Positions 16,482-24,562 of a DNA stretch of 64,000 nucleotides are shown in pieces. The stretch comes from an uncultured Paracoccaceae bacterium (lineage in GTDB: Bacteria; Pseudomonadota; Alphaproteobacteria; Rhodobacterales; Rhodobacteraceae). Location: contig CANMKB010000005.1 in NCBI GenBank assembly GCA_947498415.1, forward strand, positions 62,001-126,000. Direction: 5' to 3'. The position numbers and the translations under genes were made by a program. Positions within the stretch are counted from its first letter, which is position 1. Every line of letters starts with the position of its first letter. Below the pieces are notes generated by a model, which was not told the DNA's origin, made no database searches, and worked only from the letters and a program-made list of their open reading frames with translations.

Positions 16482-18191
16482 GTGCCTAATAAACTTCTGC
16501 GCCTGTTCGCATTCGCCGCCCTGATGGGCACAACATCTGTGCCTGTGATGGCAGACGGCGATGCCGGCGCTTATTTGGCTGCACGGTCTGCGACCTTTGC
16601 CAGCGACTATCAAGCTGCATCGACATTTTACACTCGTCTTTTGGCGCGAAACCAATCTGACGAATTCCTTTTGGAAAACCTCATTCTGTCCAATATGGCA
16701 CTTGGGAAGATGGATAAAACCATTCCTGTTGCGCGTAAGTTGGACAGTCAGGGCGTTCAAAGCCAAATTGCAACGATGGCGCTGATTTCGGACTCCATTG
16801 ACAAAGGCAACTACGACGAGGTGATCGCACGCCTTGAGGCGGACAAAGGTGTTGGCCCGTTGGTGGATGGCCTTGTTAAGGGTTGGGCTTTGTTAGGGCA
16901 GGGCGACATGACTGCGGCGCTTGCGGCTTTTGATACATCTGCTGAACAACGCGGTGTTATGGGGTTTGCGCTGTATCACAAAGCATTGGCATTGGCGTCT
17001 GTGGGTGACTTTGAAGGGGCCGAAGCGATTTATGGTGGGGAACACGCCAATGCTGTGCAAATTTCAGCGCGCAGTGTTCTGGCCCACCTCGAAATTCTAA
17101 GTCAGCTTGATCGTAACGATGATGCAATTATCGTGCTCGACACGCTGTTTGGGCGCGATCTTGATCCAAAGCTGCGCAATATGCGTGTTGCGTTGAAGGC
17201 TGGTGAAACACTTCCGTTTACACATGTCCGTTCCGCACGGGATGGGATTGCAGAGGTGTTCTTTAGCATCGCGCGTGCCCTGCAAGACGAAGCCTCACCA
17301 GATTACACCTTGCTATACACACGCACAGCGGAATTCCTGCGGCCTGATCATGTGGACGCTGTCCTCATGAGTGCAGAGCTTTTGGAACAGGTCGAGCAAT
17401 TTGATCTAGCGACAGAGGCCTATCGGAAAGTGCCTTCTGGGCACACATCTTTTCACGCAGCTGAATTGGGCCGCGCCGAAGCCTTGCGTCTTTCCGGTAA
17501 GACCGAAGCCGCAATCGAAGTGCTAGAGCAGCTGGCGCGGACGCATGGTGACTACCCGATTGTGCATACATCACTGGGTGACATTTTGCGCCAACAGCAA
17601 AAATTTGATGACGCCGCAGCAGCTTATGATCGCGCACTTGCGCTCTTTAATGAACCAGACGCGAGCCAGTGGTTCTCTTATTACGCCCGGGCGATTTGTC
17701 TTGAACGCCAAGGGGAGTGGGAACTCGCTGAAAAAGACTTCAGACAGGCGCTGCATCTGAACCCGGACCAGCCACAGGTTTTGAATTACCTTGGGTATTC
17801 TTTGGTCGAAAAGAAACTCAAACTGGACGAAGCACTTAACATGATTGAACGCGCAGTCGCCGCGCGTCCTGATAGTGGTTACATCGTCGATAGCCTTGGT
17901 TGGGTATTGTATCGCCTTGGCCGCTATGAAGAGGCCGTCGGCCACATGGAACGTGCGACAGAGCTTATGCCTGTTGATCCAGTCGTGAATGATCATCTGG
18001 GGGACGTGTATTGGGCCGTTGGTCGAAAGACTGAGGCGCAGTTTCAGTGGAACCGTGCATTGTCATTTGTCGATGATGACTCTGCTGCAGAGGCCGATCC
18101 TGAACGCATTCGCCGCAAATTGGATGTCGGCTTGGATGCGGTTTTGAACGAAGAAGGTGCGCAACCTATTCAGGTGGCGAATGACGGCTAA
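16482..18191 (+). CDS. Exported tetratricopeptide-repeat protein
   Basis: Protein of 569 residues with a signal peptide (about 1-24, cut near PVMA-D), then mostly TPR helices. The clearest repeats are in the C-terminal half: PIVHTSLGDILRQQQKFDDA, YARAICLERQGEWELAEKDF, QVLNYLGYSLVEKKLKLDEA and GYIVDSLGWVLYRLGRYEEA. Such proteins act as periplasmic or membrane scaffolds; no partner can be named. The GTG start at 16482 is supported by AGGAG 6 bases upstream. The coding end overlaps ispE by 11 bases, so the two are co-translated, a linkage seen in related alphaproteobacteria. Confidence 0.9.
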   Translation: MPNKLLRLFAFAALMGTTSVPVMADGDAGAYLAARSATFASDYQAASTFYTRLLARNQSDEFLLENLILSNMALGKMDKTIPVARKLDSQGVQSQIATMALISDSIDKGNYDEVIARLEADKGVGPLVDGLVKGWALLGQGDMTAALAAFDTSAEQRGVMGFALYHKALALASVGDFEGAEAIYGGEHANAVQISARSVLAHLEILSQLDRNDDAIIVLDTLFGRDLDPKLRNMRVALKAGETLPFTHVRSARDGIAEVFFSIARALQDEASPDYTLLYTRTAEFLRPDHVDAVLMSAELLEQVEQFDLATEAYRKVPSGHTSFHAAELGRAEALRLSGKTEAAIEVLEQLARTHGDYPIVHTSLGDILRQQQKFDDAAAAYDRALALFNEPDASQWFSYYARAICLERQGEWELAEKDFRQALHLNPDQPQVLNYLGYSLVEKKLKLDEALNMIERAVAARPDSGYIVDSLGWVLYRLGRYEEAVGHMERATELMPVDPVVNDHLGDVYWAVGRKTEAQFQWNRALSFVDDDSAAEADPERIRRKLDVGLDAVLNEEGAQPIQVANDG

Positions 18192-19044
18192 AGCCACGGC
18201 CTTCGCCCCGGCGAAAATAAACTTAACGCTTCATGTGACGGGCCAGCGCCCCGACGGATATCATTTGCTTGATTCACTTGTGGTGTTTGCGGACATCGGC
18301 GATGAAATATCCGCAGAGACATCTGCTGAGTTAAGTCTTTCGGTGACCGGTCCTATGGCCCGAGGCGTTCCCGAAGACGGTCGCAACCTGATGATCAAAG
18401 CGGCGCGGTTGTTTGACACTGACATGGGTGCGGCTCTTTCTCTCGTGAAAAACCTACCTCCAGCCTCAGGGATTGGTGGCGGCTCTTCTGATGCTGCGGC
18501 GACGCTGCGGGTACTGTCTGTGCTTTGGGGGTGTGATTTACCCTTGAAGGAGCGTGTCCTAACATTGGGCGCCGATCTACCTGTTTGCCTGTCTCCTGCG
18601 CCACAACGCATGTCCGGTATCGGAGATGTGCTTGCACCAGTCAGCGGGGTGCCGGACTGCCCGATTCTTTTGGTGAACCCTCGTGTCGAGGTGCCCACAC
18701 CTGCTGTATTCAAAGCCATGAGACGTCGAGATAATCCACCGATGCCTGAGAACTTCCCATCATGGGCAGATGCTCAGGAATTTGCGGAGTGGATCAAGAC
18801 ACAGCGCAACGATATGCAGGCCGCGGCCATTCAAAATGCGCCTGTGATCGCTGATGTACTAACCGCTTTAAACACATTGCCCGGTGTGATGGTTTCCAGA
18901 ATGTCCGGGTCGGGTGCAACCTGTTTTGCGTTATTTGACAGCCCAGAGGCACGTGATGCAGCGACAGGGCGATTGGCCGTGGCGCATCCCGCCTGGTGGG
19001 TGGCCGCTGGGCAAATAAAAAGCGACCCAATTGGGCCGCTTTAA
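18181..19044 (+). CDS. ispE: 4-diphosphocytidyl-2-C-methyl-D-erythritol kinase
   Basis: GHMP-family kinase of the non-mevalonate (MEP) isoprenoid pathway; phosphorylates CDP-ME using ATP. At 287 residues it shows APAKINLTLHVTGQRPDGYH at the N-terminus, the glycine-rich ATP loop PPASGIGGGSSDAAATLR and the C-terminal MSGSGATCFALF motif. ATG 18181 is chosen because MTAKATAFAPAKINL is the usual N-terminus; it lies inside the end of the TPR gene. Its isoprenoid products feed the prenyl diphosphate synthase encoded convergently at 19068. Confidence 0.96.
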   Translation: MTAKATAFAPAKINLTLHVTGQRPDGYHLLDSLVVFADIGDEISAETSAELSLSVTGPMARGVPEDGRNLMIKAARLFDTDMGAALSLVKNLPPASGIGGGSSDAAATLRVLSVLWGCDLPLKERVLTLGADLPVCLSPAPQRMSGIGDVLAPVSGVPDCPILLVNPRVEVPTPAVFKAMRRRDNPPMPENFPSWADAQEFAEWIKTQRNDMQAAAIQNAPVIADVLTALNTLPGVMVSRMSGSGATCFALFDSPEARDAATGRLAVAHPAWWVAAGQIKSDPIGPL

Positions 19045-19050
19045 TTTTCT
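19017..19050. terminator. Bidirectional terminator between ispE and the prenyl synthase
   Basis: AAAGCG-A-CCCAATTGGG-C-CGCTTT forms a near-perfect hairpin that overlaps the ispE stop codon and is flanked by A-rich and T-rich tracts, suiting both converging genes. Confidence 0.8.
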
Positions 19051-19067
19051 TATCGCCTGTAAGTGCG

Positions 19068-20069
19068 TTAGCTTACTCGAGCGACAACGTAGTCGGCCAA
19101 ATCAATCAAAAGCCCTTTGATCTCATGGTCTGGTAAGTCCGCGAGGGCTGACTTGGCCTTTTCAGACCATTCGAGCGCGTCTTTCTGGGTTTCGAGCAAG
19201 GCATTGTGCTTGTTCAGCAACTCCAAAGCGTGTTCCAGATCACCGTCGGCCTGTTTGCCTTTTTCGATCGTGCGCTCCCAAAAGGCACGTTCGTCCGCAT
19301 CTGCTTTTGCGACGGCTTTAATCACCGGCAGTGTAAGCTTGCGTTCACGGAAATCATCACCAACATTCTTGCCAGTTGCTTTGGTGTCGCCTTGATAATC
19401 AAGGAGATCGTCAACAATTTGAAAGGCGATTCCAAGCGCGTCACCATAGTTGAACAGCGCCTTTACATGTGCCTCGTCAGCCTCAGCAATGACGCCACCA
19501 ACCTCGGTTGCTGCAGAAAACAGCGCCGCTGTTTTGCCGCGCACGATTTGCAGATAAACGTTTTCATCTGTTTTTAGATCCTGCGCAGCGGTCAGTTGCA
19601 AGACTTCGCCTTCTGCGATGGTCGCAGATGCATTTGCCAAAATGTCCAATACACGCAGGCTGCCTGTTTCCACCATAAGTTGGAAAGACCGGGAAAACAG
19701 ATAGTCCCCCACCAAAACAGAAGACTGGTTGTTCCAGAGCAGGTTCGCTGTTGGGCGACCGCGACGCTGTTCACTTTCGTCAACCACATCATCATGCAGC
19801 AGCGTCGCTGTGTGAATGAATTCAACCGTTGCTGCGAGGTGGATGTGAAACGGGCCATCGTAGCCGCAAAGACGGGCTGCGGCCAATGTCATCATAGGGC
19901 GAAGGCGTTTACCGCCAGCCTCCACAAGATGTGCCGTCACTTCAGGAATGCGAGGGGCGTGTTTGCTTGCCATGCGCTGCGTGATCAGCTCATTCACAGC
20001 GGACATATCATCAGCCAACAAAGCGCTCAGCGCTTCGTGTGGTTTGGTTGTTGCGTGATCAAGTCCCAT
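19068..20069 (-). CDS. Long-chain all-trans polyprenyl diphosphate synthase
   Basis: Makes the side chain of ubiquinone by adding isopentenyl units to an allylic diphosphate. Both aspartate-rich metal sites are present: LLHDDVVDESEQRRGRPTAN (D93-D97) and FQIVDDLLDYQGD (about 217-226). Length 333 is usual for octaprenyl or decaprenyl synthases; alphaproteobacteria normally make Q-10, but chain length cannot be read from this sequence with confidence. It is divergent from the DUF2007 gene across 55 bp. Confidence 0.95.
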   Translation of the reverse strand: MGLDHATTKPHEALSALLADDMSAVNELITQRMASKHAPRIPEVTAHLVEAGGKRLRPMMTLAAARLCGYDGPFHIHLAATVEFIHTATLLHDDVVDESEQRRGRPTANLLWNNQSSVLVGDYLFSRSFQLMVETGSLRVLDILANASATIAEGEVLQLTAAQDLKTDENVYLQIVRGKTAALFSAATEVGGVIAEADEAHVKALFNYGDALGIAFQIVDDLLDYQGDTKATGKNVGDDFRERKLTLPVIKAVAKADADERAFWERTIEKGKQADGDLEHALELLNKHNALLETQKDALEWSEKAKSALADLPDHEIKGLLIDLADYVVARVS

Positions 20070-20124
20070 AAAACACCCGTCACAAGGCTCGACATTTGGC
20101 GACCCTTGCCCTTACATCCCCATT

Positions 20125-20343
20125 ATGAAGGAACTCTTACGCACCACCGATCCGACAATAATCGCATTCGCGACGGCACTCCTTCGTGGAGAGGGTATAG
20201 ACTGCTTTGAAATGGACGTAAATATGAGCGTTCTCGAAGGCGGAATAGGTATCTTTCCACGGCGTCTCATGGTGAGGGCGGATATGATCACCCAAGCCGA
20301 ACGTGTGATGCGAGACAATGAAATCCCTTTGGGGCGACCGTGA
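20125..20343 (+). CDS. DUF2007 domain protein
   Basis: Small soluble protein of 72 residues of the DUF2007 (putative signal-transducing) family: LRTTDPTIIAFATALLRGEG is the typical opening, followed by a short beta-rich segment ending in RRLMVRADMITQAERVM. Function unknown in the family. Its stop overlaps the GTG start of the methyltransferase gene (GTGA), so the two are coupled, a frequent pairing in Rhodobacteraceae. Confidence 0.88.
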   Translation: MKELLRTTDPTIIAFATALLRGEGIDCFEMDVNMSVLEGGIGIFPRRLMVRADMITQAERVMRDNEIPLGRP

Positions 20344-21095
20344 CGGAAATAATCACCGAAAATGAATACCTTGGCGGGAAAGTTCGAATCCGCCAGCCGC
20401 AAACAGGCTACCGCGCTGGAGTGGATGCTGTGCTGTTGGCCAGTGCCGTTTACGCTTTGCCCGGACAGACAGTGCTCGAGCTTGGAACAGGTGTTGGAAC
20501 TGCGGCGCTATGTCTTGCAGCTCGTGTCGGAAATTTGCAGCTTTGCGGCGTTGAAATTCAGCAAGAATATGCGGCTTTGGCCAAGAGCAATGCAGCCCTG
20601 AACAATTCAGAATTCGAAGTCTACCGATGCAACTTAGAACATTTGCCCGATCCATTGAAGCAACGTCGCTTTGATCATGTCATCGCCAACCCTCCTTATT
20701 TTGATCGCCGCAATGGGCACGCGGCGCATGACGTTGGCCGTGAAACGGCCATGGGAGAGCAGACGCCGTTGTCAACGTGGATCAAGGTGGCGACCAAGCG
20801 CGTTGCCCCCAGAGGTCACGTGACTTTCATTCACCGGGCCGAACGGTTGGGGGATCTATTGGCGGCGATGCCCCCAACATTGGGATCCATTCAGGTGCAA
20901 AACTTTCAGCCCCGTGTTGGGCGTGACGCACATTTAGTGATTGTGAGAGCAAGGCATTCAGGTCGAGCGCCTTTGCGAATCCATGCTCCGATTTTGATGC
21001 ATGAGGGCGAGGAACACCGCACAGATGGCGAAGACTATACGCCCGTTATCCGTGCTGTGTTACGAGAAGGCGCAGCCCTTCCAATGCCTAAGTAA
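20340..21095 (+). CDS. tRNA1(Val) A37 N6-methyltransferase-like (TrmN6 family)
   Basis: Class I SAM-dependent methyltransferase of 251 residues. The SAM loop VLELGTGVGTAALCLA and the N6-adenine methylase tetrapeptide in ANPPYFDRR are intact, and the RIRQPQTGYRAGVDAVLLA opening matches the TrmN6/YfiC group that modifies A37 of tRNA1Val. The start is GTG 20340, overlapping the DUF2007 stop. It could act on another RNA or protein substrate; the family is well supported, the exact substrate less so. Confidence 0.85.
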   Translation: MTEIITENEYLGGKVRIRQPQTGYRAGVDAVLLASAVYALPGQTVLELGTGVGTAALCLAARVGNLQLCGVEIQQEYAALAKSNAALNNSEFEVYRCNLEHLPDPLKQRRFDHVIANPPYFDRRNGHAAHDVGRETAMGEQTPLSTWIKVATKRVAPRGHVTFIHRAERLGDLLAAMPPTLGSIQVQNFQPRVGRDAHLVIVRARHSGRAPLRIHAPILMHEGEEHRTDGEDYTPVIRAVLREGAALPMPK

Positions 21096-21283
21096 GTTCG
21101 CCTTTTCTTGCTGAACTGCTTGATCTTTCGTTGCTTTTGCAATCAAGAGGCCAGAATTCGATCAAATCTATCGGCAATTTTCCACTTTTTTCTGGGTGTC
21201 TGTGCGGGTGCAGCGTGACAGAAACAAAAAACTGTGATCGACTGTTTCTGTTACTGATAACCCATCTAGAGAGGAGGACTGCC

Positions 21284-21448
21284 ATGAGCGTGAGCTCACA
21301 CTTGGAAGAACTAAAACGGAAACATGAGACCCTCTCAAAACAAGTAGAACAAGAACAACGCGCACCCGGATCAAGCGATCTCGCCATTGCTGAAATGAAA
21401 AAGCAAAAGCTGAAGATCAAAGAAGAGATTTCGCGCCTTTCAATGTGA
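21284..21448 (+). CDS. YdcH-like DUF465 small protein
   Basis: 54-residue protein, almost wholly one charged helical hairpin: HLEELKRKHETLSKQVEQEQ and IAEMKKQKLKIKEEISRL, the DUF465/YdcH pattern. Function unknown. The frame runs open far upstream, but a very strong GAGGAGG 6 bases before ATG 21284 fixes the start. It is monocistronic with its own terminator, the usual layout of this abundant small protein. Confidence 0.9.
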   Translation: MSVSSHLEELKRKHETLSKQVEQEQRAPGSSDLAIAEMKKQKLKIKEEISRLSM

Positions 21449-21470
21449 TCCCCTAGATATCTAGGATTTG

Positions 21471-21503
21471 AGCCCCGCTTCCATTTATGGACGGGGCTTT
21501 TTA
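21471..21503. terminator. Bidirectional terminator, DUF465 gene / DMT transporter gene
   Basis: AGCCCCG pairs with CGGGGCT, with TCCA/TGGA extending the stem inside, followed by TTTTT. The T-run overlaps the stop codon of the convergent DMT transporter gene. Confidence 0.85.
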
Positions 21504-22367
21504 CTTTGCCATGCTGGCCCGAGCCGCAAGGGCTGCGCCCAAAGTGATGAGAATTGCTGCGATAGCGAGCGACCAAGTCAGGGCCGCAATGCCTGCCACA
21601 ACGAGCACTAAGGTCGACAATAGCGGTGCGGCATAAGAACTTGTGCCCAGCAGCTGAATGTCCCCGCGTTTCACGCCGATATCCCACACGTAAAAGGCCG
21701 CGCCGACCGGGCCAGCGCCTAAGGCGATGGTGGATCCCCAGCTTAACGCACTATTAGGCCATACCGTCTCTTCAAGGCAAAGATGCAGCGCGGCTGATAG
21801 CAGAGCGGCAGCGATGCAAAACACGGCCACGGTTTCTGTCGGGGCTGACCCTAATTTGCGCGAAAGCACGGAATAGCCTGCCCAAACAAGGGCACAGCCC
21901 AAGGCAAGGCCATAGCCGGCAAGGGCGTTAGGATCAAAGGCAGCTCCGCCGCCTCCCGCGATAATCAGCGCCGCGCCACAAAAGCCAATCGCAGCCCCCA
22001 GGAAGTGACCCATCTTTAAGCGCTCACCGGGAAGCAGGCCTGAAAGCAAGACGATCAGCAAAGGCCAGAGGTAAGCAATCAACCCGGCTTCGGCGGCTGG
22101 TGCCAATCTAAGGGCGCTGAAATATAGGGCATGGTACCCAAACAGTCCCAATGTACCAAAGGCGTAGATTTTCCAACTGACAGTGCGCAGCTCTGGAAGT
22201 TTCTTTTTGTGTAGGGTCCAAATCAGGCCGAGTGCACCGCCAATGCTAAAGCAGATCGCATTCAGCAATAGGGGTGGGGTGGGGGCCGAACCAATGGTGA
22301 ACAATGCCAGAAATGACCAAAGCACCACGGCAATAAAGCCAATTGCCGTTGCTAAACTTCGGGTCAT
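21501..22367 (-). CDS. DMT-family (EamA) transporter
   Basis: Inner-membrane protein of 288 residues with about ten hydrophobic helices in two EamA halves, the drug/metabolite transporter superfamily. Useful markers are the first-half ALRLAPAAEAGLIAYLWPLL and second-half YAAPLLSTLVLVVAGIAALT segments. Such proteins export amino acids, metabolites or drugs; the substrate cannot be predicted. It starts 4 bases inside the end of the upstream LysR gene, so the regulator and transporter are one transcription unit and the regulator probably controls it. Confidence 0.9.
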   Translation of the reverse strand: MTRSLATAIGFIAVVLWSFLALFTIGSAPTPPLLLNAICFSIGGALGLIWTLHKKKLPELRTVSWKIYAFGTLGLFGYHALYFSALRLAPAAEAGLIAYLWPLLIVLLSGLLPGERLKMGHFLGAAIGFCGAALIIAGGGGAAFDPNALAGYGLALGCALVWAGYSVLSRKLGSAPTETVAVFCIAAALLSAALHLCLEETVWPNSALSWGSTIALGAGPVGAAFYVWDIGVKRGDIQLLGTSSYAAPLLSTLVLVVAGIAALTWSLAIAAILITLGAALAARASMAK

Positions 22368-23314
22368 CGCGCCAATGCCTCTTCGATAGGGATGATTTTC
22401 ATGTTGTCAGAGAAGTGGGATGTTTTTTCAATCTCTTCCAAGAACCAATCGCGGAAAGCTGCGATCTGGGGGCGTTTTTCAGCCCCCGGCAAACATAGAA
22501 AGCGAAAGCGTGCGTTCATTTCCAAAGCAATTGGGAACGGTGTCACAAGCCGTCCTTCCATCACGTCTTTGATGATGATCGGGCGCCGGCCCAATGTAAT
22601 GCCCACGCCAGCAACAGCGGCGTCGATGGCATGATCGGCATTAGAGAAATGGGCGCCCACCTTATCGGCAGGATAGGGGAGTTTGTGGACCTGAAACCAA
22701 GTCTCCCAGTCACAGCGTGGTGACAGGAAGTTAATGGAATCATCGTGAATCAATGGGGCGTCGATTAGGCTTTCTGGCGTTGTATAGATTTTCGCCAGTT
22801 CTGGGGTCATCACAGGGGTGGCCCATTCTTTGCGCACGGGAACGCTATAGAGATCATCAAACTCTTTCTGCCCAAAACGGATCGCGACATCCACACTATC
22901 TCGGTGTAAATCCAACTGACTAAGGGACGCAGTAAAGCGCAGCTCAATTTCGGGATGGGCACGTGCAAATTCGAATAGGCGCGGTGCAAGCCATTTGGCC
23001 GTGAGCGCAGGCCCGGCCGTGACTGTTAGCACATTGTTGTTTTGTAAGCGCTTGGTTGCGCTCCATGCGTTGGACATGGTTTGAAAGCTGTCTGTCAGGC
23101 CCGGCGCCAGCGTTTCGCCGGCTTTGGTCAATTTCACAGCGCGATTGAGGCGGATGAACAGTGGTTCGCCCAAGTGCTCCTCAAGCGACTTTATTTGAAA
23201 TGACAGGGCGGCCGGCGTCACGTGCAATTCTGCTGCAGCTTGCGCAAAGGACAGATGTCGTGCCGCTGCTTCAAAAGCACGTAGGGCTGTGAGGGGCGGC
23301 AGGCGATCAGTCAT
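22364..23314 (-). CDS. LysR-family regulator, GcvA-like
   Basis: Transcription regulator of 316 residues. An N-terminal winged HTH (about 7-66: LTALRAFEAAARHLSFAQAA, AELHVTPAALSFQIKSLEEH) is followed by a type 2 periplasmic-binding-like effector domain. The opening PPLTALRAFEAAARHLSFAQ is typical of the GcvA subgroup, though target and effector are not implied by that. It overlaps the DMT transporter gene by 4 bases and is divergent from the 52-residue ORF at 23421. An ACTTAAGT element lies within 15 bp upstream of its start. Confidence 0.92.
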   Translation of the reverse strand: MTDRLPPLTALRAFEAAARHLSFAQAAAELHVTPAALSFQIKSLEEHLGEPLFIRLNRAVKLTKAGETLAPGLTDSFQTMSNAWSATKRLQNNNVLTVTAGPALTAKWLAPRLFEFARAHPEIELRFTASLSQLDLHRDSVDVAIRFGQKEFDDLYSVPVRKEWATPVMTPELAKIYTTPESLIDAPLIHDDSINFLSPRCDWETWFQVHKLPYPADKVGAHFSNADHAIDAAVAGVGITLGRRPIIIKDVMEGRLVTPFPIALEMNARFRFLCLPGAEKRPQIAAFRDWFLEEIEKTSHFSDNMKIIPIEEALAR

Positions 23315-23420
23315 GTTTACTTAAGTACAGCTTAACTGATCTCATGAAAAGCTCGTTTGTTTGGTGGAAATATGGATGTCATGTTGGTTTCAGTTCAATT
23401 CAACTTGAGGAAGGTGAATA

Positions 23421-23579
23421 ATGATCGAAGTATCGCACAATCCCAAGGTCGCTCTGGCCTACCGGAAGGCGCACGCCGAACGTGCCGCGGCCTTTGCAAA
23501 AATCACGGCTTGGTTTTTCCGGTCAAAAGATGTTCCGCTGGTACCCAATGTCCTTACGGAACGGTCCCGCTGCGCATGA
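23421..23579 (+). CDS. Short conserved-looking ORF, 52 aa
   Basis: Small ORF encoding 52 residues, basic and mostly helical (NPKVALAYRKAHAERAAAF), with an aromatic stretch ITAWFF followed by a polar C-terminus. I cannot assign a family. Support is indirect: GAGGAAGG lies 6 bases before ATG 23421, the ORF fills most of the space between the LysR gene and the phaB terminator, and the amino-acid composition looks protein-like. It is divergent from the LysR gene and could be its target. An overlapping frame also stays open, so expression should be shown. Confidence 0.6.
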   Translation: MIEVSHNPKVALAYRKAHAERAAAFAKITAWFFRSKDVPLVPNVLTERSRCA

Positions 23580-23594
23580 TTGCACTTACGGGAC

Positions 23595-23626
23595 ACAAAA
23601 AAGGGCCGGTCGATAGACCGGCCCTT
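23595..23626 (-). terminator. Strong terminator of phaB
   Basis: On the minus strand, AAAGGGCCGGTC pairs with GACCGGCCCTTT around a 4-base loop and is followed by a T-run; it begins 24 bases after the phaB stop. It also separates phaB from the convergent 52-residue ORF. Confidence 0.9.
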
Positions 23627-23649
23627 TGGTATTCTGAGGTGCGCCGCGT

Positions 23650-24375
23650 TTAGACGAAGAACTGTGCACCGTTTGCAGAGATGGTAGAGCCGTTGATGAA
23701 GCCTGAGTCTTCTGATGCCAAGAAAGCCACGCAACGTGCGATTTCTTCTGGCTCACCCAAGCGACCCGCTGGGATCTGAGGGATGATTTTAGAGTTCAGA
23801 ACTTCTTCTGGGATCGCGCGAACCATTTCGGTGCCAATGTAGCCCGGGCAAATAGCGTTTGCGGTAATGCCAGCGCGTGCTCCTTCTTGCGCCAAAGATT
23901 TGACGATGCCTAGATCGCCCGCTTTAGTTGCGGCGTAGTTCACCTGACCGAATTGACCCTTTTGACCATTGATCGAAGAGATCACAATGACACGGCCAAA
24001 CTTGCGCTCGCGCATACCTGGCCAGATAGGGTGGATGGTGTTGAACACGCCGGTCAGGTTGGTGTCGACAACTTCTTTCCACTGCTCAGGCGACATTTTG
24101 TGGAAAGGTGCGTCACGTGTGATGCCTGCGTTGGCAACAACAGTGTCGATTGGGCCAAGGTCAGCTTCGATCTGCGCGATGCCCGCTTTGGACGCTTCGT
24201 AGTCTGCGACGTTCCACTTGTATGTCTTGATGCCAGTTGCTTCGGTAAAAGCAGCGGCTTTTTCGTCGTTGCCAGCATATGTTGCTGCAACGTCGTATCC
24301 CTCGGCCTTCAAGGCTTTGGAAATTGCTTCTCCGATGCCGCGTGAACCGCCGGTGACGAGTGCTACTCTTGCCAT
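23650..24375 (-). CDS. phaB: Acetoacetyl-CoA reductase PhaB
   Basis: NADPH-dependent SDR enzyme that reduces acetoacetyl-CoA to (R)-3-hydroxybutyryl-CoA for polyhydroxybutyrate and, in this type of organism, for the ethylmalonyl-CoA pathway. 241 residues with the cofactor motif VTGGSRGIGEA, VANAGITRD, catalytic S134, Y147 and K151, and the PhaB-typical INGQKGQFGQVNYAATKAG. ATG 24375 is chosen over upstream in-frame codons because GGAGGAAG is placed just before it. It lies downstream of phaA with a 187-bp gap that carries a GTGATCAC palindrome, so it may have its own promoter. Confidence 0.96.
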   Translation of the reverse strand: MARVALVTGGSRGIGEAISKALKAEGYDVAATYAGNDEKAAAFTEATGIKTYKWNVADYEASKAGIAQIEADLGPIDTVVANAGITRDAPFHKMSPEQWKEVVDTNLTGVFNTIHPIWPGMRERKFGRVIVISSINGQKGQFGQVNYAATKAGDLGIVKSLAQEGARAGITANAICPGYIGTEMVRAIPEEVLNSKIIPQIPAGRLGEPEEIARCVAFLASEDSGFINGSTISANGAQFFV

Positions 24376-24460
24376 GGGTCTTCCTCCAATATGGCTAAAT
24401 GCTTTGGTAAGTTTGTTACCCAGAAGTTCCCCTGGGTGCAATATTATTTCGCGATGAATT

Positions 24461-24487
24461 TTCTGCGCTATCAAATTATTCGCAGAA
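24461..24487. repeat. Inverted repeat TTCTGCG-N13-CGCAGAA
   Basis: Perfect 7-bp arms (24461-24467 and 24481-24487) separated by 13 AT-rich bases, about 85 bp before the phaB start. The CTGC/GCAG half-sites resemble those of the other candidate PhaR-type sites in the window, but the spacing is different. Confidence 0.35.
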
Positions 24488-24516
24488 TATTGGCGAAAGT
24501 TTCATATTTCTTACGG

Positions 24517-24526
24517 TGTGATCACC
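24517..24526. promoter_or_regulatory. GTGATCAC palindrome upstream of phaB
   Basis: TGTGATCACC, differing in the last base from the TGTGATCACA elements that stand in pairs before sucC and sdhC. It lies 142 bp before the phaB start and is a single copy, so it is a weaker candidate for the same regulator. Confidence 0.4.
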
Positions 24527-24562
24527 CAGAACAGGACAACCACACCGCAGGACGTGAAAGAA

